A stretch of 64,000 nt of DNA from Turnera subulata (taxonomy: Eukaryota; Streptophyta; Magnoliopsida; Malpighiales; Passifloraceae). Both the position numbers and the translations under genes were made by a program. Of this stretch, positions 47,514 to 58,173 are shown piece by piece (position 1 is the first letter of the stretch; every line of letters begins with the position of its first letter). Under the pieces are notes generated by a model that saw nothing but the letters and a program-made list of their open reading frames with translations, had not been told where the DNA came from and did not search any database. Where the stretch lies: NCBI GenBank assembly GCA_028386065.3, contig JAKUCV010005542.1:1-64000 (forward strand). Direction: 5' to 3'.

Positions 47514-48362
47514 TTATTCAACATCTGCATTGGCGAGGTCGACATGAGTGCTTTGCTGGATTTGCTGAACCAATTTTGCTGATTTAGCTGGCTGATTTGG
47601 GCAATTTTTCGCAAAATGGCCCTTTTTCTTGCAAATAAAGCATCTATCCCCTTTGTTGCCTCGACGTCCCTTTTTCCTGAAATATTTAAATTTGGAAAAT
47701 CGGGCTCGGTACTTCTTTTTGGATCTTTTTGGAGAAGGCTTCTGATAGTGATCAATATGATTGGACTTCCGAGAACAAGAACAATTCTTATTTTTGCATT
47801 TGATCTTCAGATAAGAGTTGTTGCAGACACTTTTTAGATCCTGAGATCGTTTAGAAAGGTCTCTGAACATTTTTTGGGTATCACAAAGTATCTGTCGAGC
47901 TGCGAGGATCATTTGGTATAGTTTTTCAAGGGATGTATTAGACATACTCCGATTACTGGATTCCATTGCACTAAGAACATTGCCCTGCAAACTTTCTGGG
48001 AAAGAAGCCAAATAAACTTCTCGATGAGCATCTGTAGCTCCCAATGTATAATAGAGCTTGCTCATGGCAAAGTGATGTCGTTGAAGGTCAGAAAGTTGTA
48101 AAGAACAACATTTTCTTTGATGAAATTCAGTCAATCTGTGTCGATTTTCATCCGGAGGAGAACCAATGAATTCATCATGCAATATATTCAGGAATTCAAA
48201 AGTTGTTGGAACCTGACACAATTGCTGGAGAATTGCTGGGGTGGTCTGTTGGAACCATTCTTTGAGAGTGCCGGTGGAACGAGCAGTGAATTCTTTATGG
48301 ATCCAGTATGGTGGATTTTCTTGTAATTCTTCTTTGTCCATCCAGGCTTGAAATTCTTGCAA
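47514..48362 (-). pseudogene. Pararetroviral coat-protein segment
   Basis: A 282-codon frame in the same phase as the preceding segment. The first two thirds are like the capsid core of caulimovirids. Next is a strongly basic stretch, then a CCHC zinc finger (CFICKKKGHFAKNC, C-x2-C-x4-H-x4-C) near residues 243-256, the usual RNA-binding end of this coat protein. The acidic region after the stop at 47514 reads on in frame through further stops. Confidence 0.7.
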
Positions 48363-48488
48363 TCTTTCTCTCCATCGATGTTGGGGAACATCATCAAGAG
48401 AAAACCATGGTCCATTCCTTGTGGAAGACCCATCAGGTTTTTTGGTGGGAGGAATAAATGGAGGTGGTTAATTTGGCTGGTTTTTGGG

Positions 48489-49394
48489 TTATGATGATGA
48501 TGTAGCTTGTGGAGTAGGTGTGCTATCCATTCCTTCAATTTCAGGGGGAAACTCTGTAGTGTATGTGGGTCTAGGTTGGTGCATCAGAATGTTGGAGATA
48601 TCGGCATAAGCTGAATCAAGATCTGAAGTTTCTGAAAATGTTTCTGAACAACTATCCTGTGATGTATCATCAGAAATAGATGGGGTATAAAAAGGTCGTT
48701 TAATCATCAGGGATGGAGAATGATCTCTTGCTGGTTCTTTCTCGGCTCGATGAGGGGGTCGGTCTGGCGGAGGACTAGGGCTACGCCGATATTGTCGACG
48801 GGGAAGTCGTGTTTCCTGTGGAAACATTTGGGACAATGATTTGAAAGGATTTTCTTCTGGATTTGTTTTGGTGGGAAAAGGTTTAGTATAAACTGGAAAC
48901 ATTGGCTGAGGGGCTGGGAGTTTTGTACTTGCTAAAACTTTCCTAGCATCATGTAGCTCTTGTTCAAGACGAAGGACCTCCGATTCCTTTTGCTTGACCA
49001 AAGGGTCATAAAGACTTCGTTTCTCCTTGATTGTGTTACATAATTCTTGTTGAACTATGTTGAGTTTCTGAGTAAGATCGTACTCCATCTTCTTCATTTG
49101 GCCTGCAAGGGAATCACATTTCTGAGTTGTGAGACCTTGTTGTGACAGGACCTGGTTCATTTTTGAATCAAGATTTTGGAGAAGGTGATTCTGAGCCGTC
49201 ATGTTTTGCGTTTGCCAATTAAAGACTTCTTTAGCTTGAGTGAGTGGAGAGAGCTGTCCGTCTGGCCTCACCTGTTGAGGCGTAACAAAAGGTGCATATG
49301 ACCGTTTGGTGGATGTATCAACCCGAGACTCCAAATGAGGGAAATCGGCTGCCTTAAACATCATGCATGGAACTGGTTGTGGAGATGGTGTCAT
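48489..49394 (-). pseudogene. Pararetroviral polyprotein segment before the coat protein, with coiled coil
   Basis: A 301-codon frame. Residues about 60-160 form a predicted coiled coil (heptad-rich, Gln/Leu/Lys). A Pro/Arg-rich part and an acidic Ser-rich stretch follow. Such a linker is found between movement and coat domains in caulimovirids. A stop at 48489 and another nearby in the same frame separate it from the coat-protein segment. Confidence 0.6.
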
Positions 49395-52300
49395 GTCTGG
49401 AAGATTAACTTCAGAGGAACAAGAAGGAGGTAAAAGTCCTTATTCTTCAAGAATTTCCAATGCTCTTGAATAGAAATCAAGAGGAGGTGCTTCTGCAATG
49501 GCCTTAGGAAGTATCCAAGGTCGAGACGCTCCTGGAGGAGGTCGAGGAGCCCTTTGATGTGGCTTGCATCGAGAGTGGCTAGTCCTGGATTTTTTTCTAG
49601 ATGAAAGAACATAATCTTCATCAGAGTCATAGAAATGATCTTCACAATCACAATTTGCTTCACATTGAGTAGATTCAGCGCCCCATATAAAATCTTTTTT
49701 CTCCTTTTCTCATTTTCTTTTCTTCTTTTCCCATTTTCTTTTTCTTTTTCTTCTTTTTTCCCATTTATTTTCTTCTCCCCAATTTTTCTTTTTTTTCTTC
49801 CCTTTCTTCCTCACTTTTCTTCTTCCTTCCCCTTCACTTTTCTTTTCTTCCCCGATTTCCCTTCTTCTTCCTCATCACTCATCCTACCAGATTTTTTTTT
49901 CTTTCCTTTGTCTTTTTTCTCCTTCCCTCTCCTTTAAATCCTCTCCCTCGCTGCCCCTTCTCTGCATCTCCTTCATCATCCACCAACTTTCCTCACGCTT
50001 CTGCCTCTCCTCTGTCTGTTTCTCCACACCGCCGAGCAACCACCAACGGTGACCCGATCCTCCTCTTCCGCCGTTTTCACCGCCGCCACCCTTATCCTTC
50101 ACTTCTGACGAGCCAACGCCCCTATCACCGAATCTCCGCCGCTTCCTTTTCCTCTCTCCCTCTCCCTCTACCCCTGCTCGCACACCCACCGCCGCCCAGT
50201 CGCACGTCGCTAAGGCGGTAACCGTCCGGCGAAACAGAGCCGCCCTCGATCGATCCCTCCTCTCCTCTCTCTGCCTCTGCCCGTGACACGCCGCCTCACA
50301 CAGTCACCACCGACGAAGCCGCCACCAAGCAGAGGAGTGAAATCGCTACCAGGTCGCCTCTGTTCCCTCCCCCGATTCACGCACCGGCGATCTCTCTCCT
50401 CCCTCGGCAAACTCGCTCCACCGTCGGGGTAAGAGCTGCTGTGAGTTCAACGGTAAGAAACCCCATACCCCCTCTGCCTTCGTGTGTCGGGTTGATTAGC
50501 TTGGCAATTGGATTTGGTTTTGTTTGGATTGTGACTAATCAGGTCTCAATTGACTGTTGTGGGTTTCTGTTTGTCGCTGTCATGGTGAATGCGGGTTAGA
50601 TATGGCATTAATTGTGTTGTTGTGGTTGTGGGTGGTAGTGTTTTGGTTGCTGGACACGGTGGTTTGGTAGAATTCCGGCCACCGGGAAGTAGCTGTAGTT
50701 ATGGTGATGACGTTGGTGCTCGGGTTGTTGCTGTGGTGGTGCGGAGTTGGTGTTCTGTTCACCGATGAATAGTAGCCGAGGAGCAACTTGTTTGTAGTGA
50801 ACAGTACTTGCCAGAATCCGGCGAACTTTCGGTGTCTCGGGTTTACTCCGGCGAAGTCTCGAGTATTTTCCAATGAACCCGGACTTGGACTTTGGGTATT
50901 ATCGGACCCTTTGGACTTTTCATGAACATTAACGGACTCGGACTTTTATAACGACGAATGTTTAATTTAATTCATCTAATATTAATTTTATGGTCTAAGC
51001 TTTAATTTCATTTATGCCTTTTGATTTATGATTTTAATTTGTTTTTCTGATTGGGCTACAAAGAAGGCCCATGGAATTATTTATTTTTCCGGTTTATCGA
51101 ATTTATGCTTTACTCGAGCTAATAATGATAAAAGGCCCAGATTTATATATATTATTATCACGAGCGACTAAAGGGTCGGGATATCGGCTCGGACGCTCGG
51201 TTGTGATTTTAATTTAAAATTAAATACGATTAGTATATCGGTTGAAACATATAACCAGTTAATATCTAACTATTTGGAAAGACTGATTTCATATTAAAGA
51301 AAATTATGGGAATAATAAAAATGGATACAGAATAAGACAAGTCGTCTAATGAATACTAAAATTGGCACCATGCATGATCATCTTTGTTTGTGCATTGTAA
51401 GTAATTATCGTTGTTATAAATATAGGGATATTGAGGCTTAACCAGATATCAGTTTCCAGGAGTATCAGGTGAGGATATAAACTTATAAACCTCGATATGC
51501 TGCCTGTGATACTCGAGCTGGTGTTTGAATTGTTTGTTAATGTGTTTGTAATACGTTACTTGCCTTGATTTTGATTTATATATATTGGTTTCTGTTGTGA
51601 TCCCTATTGTGATGCCTGGACTCTGTGTGTCGTTGATTGTTATGTTTGATTATGTGGGTATGTTTTTATCTTGATATCCTTGATTCTATTTTCTTATGGC
51701 AAGTGTGCCAAACGAGTTATTTGTGATCAAGTATACCCCGAAATGTTGATAATAACAGTAACCTAATTTGAGATACTGGATTGGTTTCCTTGAGGAGCTG
51801 TGAGGCTGAGTGCCTGCTCGGGAACATGTAATATACAATGAATCGAGTTACTGTTAGTCTGAGAGAAAAATTAAAAATAAAATATGGTAATATCACTTAG
51901 ACACCTAGATGTCACGTGAAAGGTAGAGGTACGACTAGGTGGTAGCCGTTTGTGATATGTGATTTGTTGGCCATTTATGGGGGAGATGTGCTTGGTGTCC
52001 GCTCCCGGATATTATTATTTTGGCACTGGGGGAGATGTGCTTGGTGTCCGCTCCCTGGCTGTGCCGGTTTGTTGATTTTGTTTTACGGGGAGTACCTTGG
52101 GGTTAGCTAACCTGGCTACCAAGTACGACCGATACTTATCACGTGACGGGGCCCTAACAATAAAATTGGAAAGTCTGTTAACAGTTGTCAGTAAGTTTAG
52201 GTGGTTGGGTAACAGTGAATTGTCAATCTAAGAGTTTTAGTCGGATAAATGCCTGGATTACTTGCTATGACGTGCTTGCTATGCTTTCCTGTTTTTGTTG

Positions 52301-52681
52301 CTGGTTCGATGTTATTACGGATGCCTGTATACTGCGGTTTATCGGTGAGACAGTGGTTGGTCTCACCCCTCGCACAGTCTATGCAGGTTAGTTGATCATT
52401 ATTCAAGATTACAATCCGGCGGTTGCGGTGTTTCCTCGGTCCGGACTCGGATCCAATAATTTGCATTGAGTTTTGCATGAGCTGTCTCTGCATATCTAGA
52501 AAATGCTTCCGCTGTGCTGATGATGTTTCTACCGTGTCGGGTAATGGAAATGTAATTGCATGACTGTTTGATGTTGTACTGTAGTGAATCTTAACTGTTT
52601 TTATATGATGGCCACGTGGTGGCACTGTTGGTTGGTAATTACTGTATGTTGGGTAAATTTGGGTCGGGGTGTTTCATTAAT

Positions 52682-53927
52682 GTTGATTATTTATTCATTC
52701 TATTTATTCTTTCTAAACATAAATTTAATTTATTTTAATACATTTTACTTAATTCAATACATTTAATAGTTAATTTTATATTTATTTATAATCATTTTTC
52801 ATACACCGCGTGGTAACTTAATTGTAATATTACTTTCTATAAGCTAAATTTTTTTATCTTTTACAATATTTATATTATTTTTTTTCTTTTATATTTTTTC
52901 ATTTTTTTGACTTAAATTTTTTATTTATTTATTTTTGAACTTGTAGATCTATTATTCTAATGGTTGATGTAGCATAGTAATTTTTATAAGAACTTTATAA
53001 GTTTATTATATGAAGGTAAATATTCTACCGACCTCTTTATCATCATCTTCATACTTTCTATAGAATTTAATTTTATCTATAATCTTTTTGGTAATTGAGT
53101 TTTTCCTAATTTACCTATTTGAATATATTTTAATTCATAATCTTCAAATCTTGTTCTATATTTACTATGAAAAATTCTATTTTTATATAGAGTTTATATT
53201 AATCATTTTTTGTTTTTTACGAGACATTATCTTTTTTAATATTGATACTTTATTAATTATACTTTTATATTTTTTCATTTTTTGAACATATAAACATTAT
53301 AAATTTATTACTTTTGGAAGTAAAATAATTTTAGATTTTAGAAGAATATATAAACTAATATTATTAGTTTTTATTTGCTTGCAATGCATGTGGTATATTA
53401 ATATATAATATGATTATGCTCACCAAAATATCACTCACCCAATGACATTTTTTCAGAAACTAAGAGTTCTTGGGATGTGATTATGTATGGACGTTGGTCT
53501 TGTTGCATATTACAAAGATAAGTGTTCTAACATGTGAAGCATTGAAAACTATGGTTGGCTCACGGACACCAAAATTGCCTTAACTGCCATAATTATTGCA
53601 CGAATTGGGTTTAAAGATGCTGCCTCCGTCAAGTATGAAATCGGCCCATCTGCAAAAATGGGAACCTACCAGCAAGAATATATTGTTGAACAGCTATTGA
53701 CTCCCAGCAGTCACAAAACCACTGTAATGCTCAATGCGGACCAACAAAATCCTCGCACAATAACCTATATCTTGGGTGGACTCCTTTCCAATGCTTTGAT
53801 AGATTTCATCCAACCAGAAAAATACAAACACAAACTACTATGAATCTTTTCAGACTTGCTAACTATGACTGGAAATTTCATTATTCTTATTGATGAACAT
53901 GAACTCATGAAGAGTTGAAAACTACAA
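52682..53927. other. AT-rich intergenic region with one unidentified frame
   Basis: To about 53400 the sequence is extremely AT-rich with no features. From about 53538 to 53843 (+) there is a stop-free frame of about 102 codons, with its only ATG at 53658. It has coding-like composition (...NADQQNPRTITYILGGL...) but no family I recognise. It may be a fragment of a lost gene. Confidence 0.4.
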
Positions 53928-56900
53928 TTACTTGCAATAGTTACTAAAATTAATGTTAACTGGAAATGAGACTATATCATTTCCAATGGTGATAGTATGC
54001 TCTCCCGATGGCAGAACACTGTAAGCATTGTAATCTATGACCCGCAAGCTGTTGCAAACATTAAGCACAAACTTTACCGTCTTTGATCCACCAGCAGGAA
54101 CAAAAACTCTCTGGAAACCAACAACTTGCTTGATATGAGTTGCAGCAATTCCTTGTGGGGGCTTAGAGTACACGATGACAACCTCACTCCCGTCCTTTGC
54201 ACCCACATTTTGAACTTGGACTTGGAAATGAATTTCTTTTTTGCAATCCAAATCATCTACTCTAATGGAAGGACATGGAGGATTGTATGAGTCATCTTCA
54301 TATTTGATTCTGTAGCAGTGTTCAAACTTGTTCAATTTTATATGAGCTGATCTCACAGCAGACTTCAAGGTGTAGTTGAATTTGGTGTAACTGAGTCCAT
54401 AGCCAAATGGATAAACTGTGGAACCATTGAAGAATTTGTATGTTCGTCCGGGATAGCCTAGACTATCAACTGGCCTCAATGGCATGGATGTCATGGGCAA
54501 CATATGGGTGTAGCTGGCTTCATGCCATGTGAGGGGCAATCTTCCACCTGAAGACATATCATCAATTCAATTGAGAGTTCTGTTTTGAATAAAATGAATC
54601 AATCTTAGAAATGCATGCAATAATTGGCGAGACTCACCAGGATTGTATTTGCCAAAGATAACATCAGCAATTGCAGAGCCACCTTTCTCTCCCGGATATC
54701 CAGCCCACAAAATAGCACCAATCTTGGGATTGTTCTTAGCAAAAGAGATATCTAAGCCTCCTGCAGAGAACAGCACCAAAATAACTGGTCCTTTGGCAGC
54801 ATCAGCAACCTGATTGATAAGCTTGGGTTGGAAACCAGGGAGTAGGAGATCATCTCTATCCAAACTCTCAGCCTCAATTGATAAATCTATTCCCGCTATG
54901 ATTATGGTGGCGTCAGCTTTCGCTGCAGCTTGCATTGCTGGGGGTATTAAGTTCTCACCCCAGCACTTCGTCTCACTACATCCCGCCTGATAATCCACTG
55001 CTCCGTATGCTGATAGAGCATCGAGTGGGGAAACCATCTTGCAAGGAACGCCTGTTTTAACGACGATCGATGTTAATTAAATTGACTGAATATTACTTAC
55101 ACGGAACATACATTTCAAATTAATGTATAGCCGATGATCGGGATACCTGCATAATTTCCAATCATGGCGTTAGTAGCTTTCGCATGAGGTCCTACTACTG
55201 CTAGAGTTTTGATCTTGTGAGAGGGTAATGGCAAAGTTTCATCAACATTCTTTAAAAGAACAATTCCTTCTCTTGCTGCTTCTCTGGCTAATTCAACATG
55301 CTCATCAGAGCATATATCATTCTTTCCAAGAGAATTGTATTGAGGGTTTCCATCAAAGAATCCAAGCCTCATTAGCACCACATAAAGGTATTTCAGTGAC
55401 TTGTCTATGTCTGCCTCCCTAATCTTCCCTTGTTGCACAGATTTTTCTACGTACTTGGTGTAGTATTCTCCACAATCCAAATCCAAACCTGTTAGAAAAT
55501 AAGGAAAAAAATCAAGAATTTTAGAGATGATTAAGTGGTCCAATATTAATGATTTGTTTGATGAGTGATGATTCACCTGCTCTTAAAGTGTGTGCAACTG
55601 CATCCTCGTTTGTGTCCCTGAGCCAATGATGTCTATCAACCAGAACTTCTATTGAATCACAATCAGAAACAATATATCTGCAGAAAAAGGATCTCAACTA
55701 TTATTCTATCTGTATGTGACCAATATATATATATGTTACAAAAGATATACATATGTCAAAGCCGAAAATTTCTAAATTCTTACCCATGAAGATCCCATTC
55801 TCCTCTGATGGTTTGGTTCAAAAGTTTTGGATCAGCGCAAGTGGGTATGCCGTTAACACGATTGTATGAGCACATAATACTGCTAACATCACCCTCTTTA
55901 ACACACATTTCGAAAGGCCTAAGGAATGTCTCAACCATATCTTGCTCTGTCACCTTCATAAATTAAACAAGAAAATAATAATAATAATAATAAAAAGAAG
56001 AAGATGGAAGTAATATATAGTGCATTTTAATGTTTGAAATCGAGAAAATGTTATCTCTACGGAGAAATTACGTACCCTGGCATCATAAGTTTCACGTACA
56101 ACACCCTTCCAGTTGTCAACATCATATGCAGCAAAGTGCTTGCAGCAAGAAGAAACCTTCAAAGGCCTTGAGTTCAAATCTTTAAAATTCTCAGTTCCTT
56201 CAACATCCTGCAACCCCCTAACGTAGTTAGCAGCATATTTGCCAACCACAAATGGATCTTCCCCGGGAGTCTCAATGGCCCTTCCCCATCGAGGATCCCT
56301 CACTACATTAATGTTTGGACTCCAGTATGTCAATCCAGCCCGTCCAAGGTTATACATAGCTCTTGCTTCTGTTGAAACAGCCTGAAAGCGTACACAAAAA
56401 TAATCAAAAGTTAAAAGTTAACCATCACGAATAATAATTTTTGGAAAGAAAATCCTTACAAGGGCTAAAAATATGAGTTTTCCATGTTTTACCTGACCGA
56501 CTGTCTTCCACAATGACTCGTTAAAAGCTGCTGCGGTGGTTATTACACAAGGGAAGCTGGTTGCACCAGGAACAAGATCATCAAAGAAGGTTCCTGGGCC
56601 AACGTTAGACACTCCATGGAGTGCTTCAGACCACCACTCATATTTAGGCAGCCCCAACCTAGGGACACCCCGATTGGTGTTCCCAAGCTGCAACACCTTT
56701 TCACTAAGTGTCATTTGATTCACCAGGTCACTGGCCCTAACATCATAGGGAAGTGACTTGTCGCAGAAGGGAAATTTTTTCATATCCAACCCTAGGTTCT
56801 TGTACCTTTGATGATCACATACAAATGTGAGGCTAGAACCAGTAGGAGTGGCATATTCATGGCGTAGTGTGTTACTAGCACAAGCAGAGGTGAGAAGGAA

Positions 56901-56948
56901 AGCTACAATGAAATAATGGAGAAGAAATGAACAAAAAATTTGGGCCAT
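53928..56948 (-). CDS. Beta-D-xylosidase / alpha-L-arabinofuranosidase, glycoside hydrolase family 3
   Basis: Seven exons on the minus strand: 56493-56948, 56076-56381, 55784-55953, 55577-55677, 55147-55488, 54638-55051 and 53928-54547, giving 802 residues. The start is the ATG at 56948, which begins a signal peptide ([19 protein letters not shown]...). The upstream in-frame ATG at 57035 lies before the probable TATA box and is rejected. Domains are the GH3 N-terminal barrel, a C-terminal sandwich and a fibronectin III-like end. The catalytic nucleophile is Asp316 in IVSDCDS. Substrate-loop landmarks include [16 protein letters not shown] and [12 protein letters not shown]. These enzymes act in the cell wall, trimming xylan or arabinan side chains. 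It is closest in style to plant BXL proteins, probably the BXL5-like group (moderate confidence). Confidence 0.9.
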
Positions 56949-58173
56949 GACCGCTAGTATTATGTAGTGTTGTTTGAAACTTGGAATGATGAAATTGTGC
57001 CTAGAGCATGCCTTATTATATATAGTGTTCTGCATCAGGCTTTCTTAAGCTATAAAAAAACAAAATAGATTTAAGTTATGCAAAATAATCTGTTAGTGTG
57101 ACATCCTCATCCTCATATTTGATAATGGATGATTATATTAAAACCTTCAAGATTTGACCGGATGATTATATCAAAACCTTCAAGATTTGACCATGGAATG
57201 AGAAGATTTTCTTAAACTATATATCAGGTTAAGCTTGAGGTTATATCATGAGCATGGATTGAGTGTGAGAGAAAAGAAAATGTTAACATTTATATTTTCA
57301 CGATAATATAGAACCCATATATTATGTTTTATTTGTTTTATATAATTTAGTTCATATTCTTAAGATACAATAACTACCTCCTAAAACAAACAAACATAAA
57401 CAATAACTTAAGACTGCAAGACCCCTTTTGTTTGTGCAGAACACAAATGAGGAGTTACTATGATAGAGCTGTATTCTGAAAATTCAGAAATATTATATAT
57501 TATTTTTATTATATTTGTCTATATCTAAAATTTATCTTTAAAATAGTATCAAAATCATATCTTAGTATTTTTCCAAACCCAATCCCATAATAGTTGGAGA
57601 GGAGGGATAATCTCTCACTCTCAACATAACATCATCTTAAAACAACAAGAGTAATATGCATGCACATCTCATTTTCTTTATGCTAATGCACATCTCATTA
57701 TTGAGATTTTGATATAATCATGCAGTATCAAATCAACATAATATTATTATTTTAAAAGAAGAGAGGAGTGTAATATGCACACCTCATTGTGAGATTTGAG
57801 GTTTTGATATAATCATGCATTATCAAATTTGCTAATCCACAACTTCTAATTTTTTATAAAGGGCGGTTGACTATGTAACAAATAACCAGCTGGTTCATAT
57901 TGGGCCGCTACTAAGAAAGCCCATAGTCCCTCCAAAACCAGCTGCCCACACGATTCACAAAAAGTGCATAACAGAGAGCATTTATAATAACAGAAAGAGA
58001 GAATATAAAAAAAGAGGAATAGAGTGTACCAATAGAAATTGTTTAAAAAATATCAACAAGAAATTTTTGTTTAGTTTCAACTGTCTTAACAGACAAACTG
58101 GATTGCAAGTAAAAAAAGTAGAAAAGAACACTGCAGCAGAGAAACACAGGAAGTTGCAGAAGAAAAAAAAAAA
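56949..58173. other. Divergent promoter region, beta-xylosidase and glyoxalase
   Basis: About 1.2 kb shared upstream region. It contains a near-perfect tandem pair of about 34 bp (GGATGATTATAT...AACCTTCAAGATTTGACC, 57126-57192) and the phrase TTTTGATATAATCATGCA twice (about 57708 and 57802). No gene is seen. Confidence 0.5.
57009..57022 (-). promoter_or_regulatory. TATA box of the beta-xylosidase gene
   Basis: CTATATATAATAAG on the minus strand, about 65 bp before the chosen ATG. It lies downstream of the alternative ATG at 57035, which decides the start. Confidence 0.6.

Larger units (their letters stand above)
43965..49690 (-). mobile_element. Endogenous pararetrovirus (Caulimoviridae), degenerate and truncated
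   Basis: An old viral copy on the minus strand. Domain order is coat-protein region with zinc finger, aspartic protease, reverse transcriptase, RNase H and C-terminal tail, with no integrase. That order and the lack of integrase separate it from LTR retrotransposons and fit Caulimoviridae with one large polyprotein. From 49394 to 46068 the pieces share one reading frame broken by several in-frame stops. A 200-bp tandem duplication then shifts the frame, and a hAT element interrupts the 3' part. No movement-protein domain was recognised; the copy begins inside the segment before the coat protein. The genus is not determined. It is defective as it stands. Confidence 0.8.
43504..52676. mobile_element. 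Long solo LTR interrupted by a pararetrovirus insertion
   Basis: The outer boundaries are TGTAACGACCCGGGTAAAATTT on the left and AAATTTGGGTCGGGGTGTTTCA on the right, inverted to each other as in long plant LTRs. Both are flanked by TTAAT (43499-43503 and 52677-52681), a 5-bp target duplication. The LTR itself is the left part (43504 to about 43964) plus the right part (about 49691-52676), roughly 3.4 kb. The right part holds a pyrimidine-rich leader, a CTTTAAATCC TATA-like word (about 49931-49940), splice-site-like words and a 28-bp direct repeat (51979-52006 and 52028-52055). No gag, pol or second LTR belonging to it is seen. The inner junctions are approximate. Confidence 0.7.

Noticed and set aside
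49884..50410. Gly/Arg/Glu-rich minus-strand frames
   Set aside because: They are translations of the pyrimidine-rich LTR leader read on the opposite strand.
52197..52625. 142-codon minus-strand frame in the right part of the solo LTR
   Set aside because: It lies in LTR sequence and has no recognisable domain.
57035..57035. Upstream in-frame ATG for the beta-xylosidase
   Set aside because: It precedes the TATA box and would bury the signal peptide behind 29 non-hydrophobic residues; the ATG at 56948 fits better.
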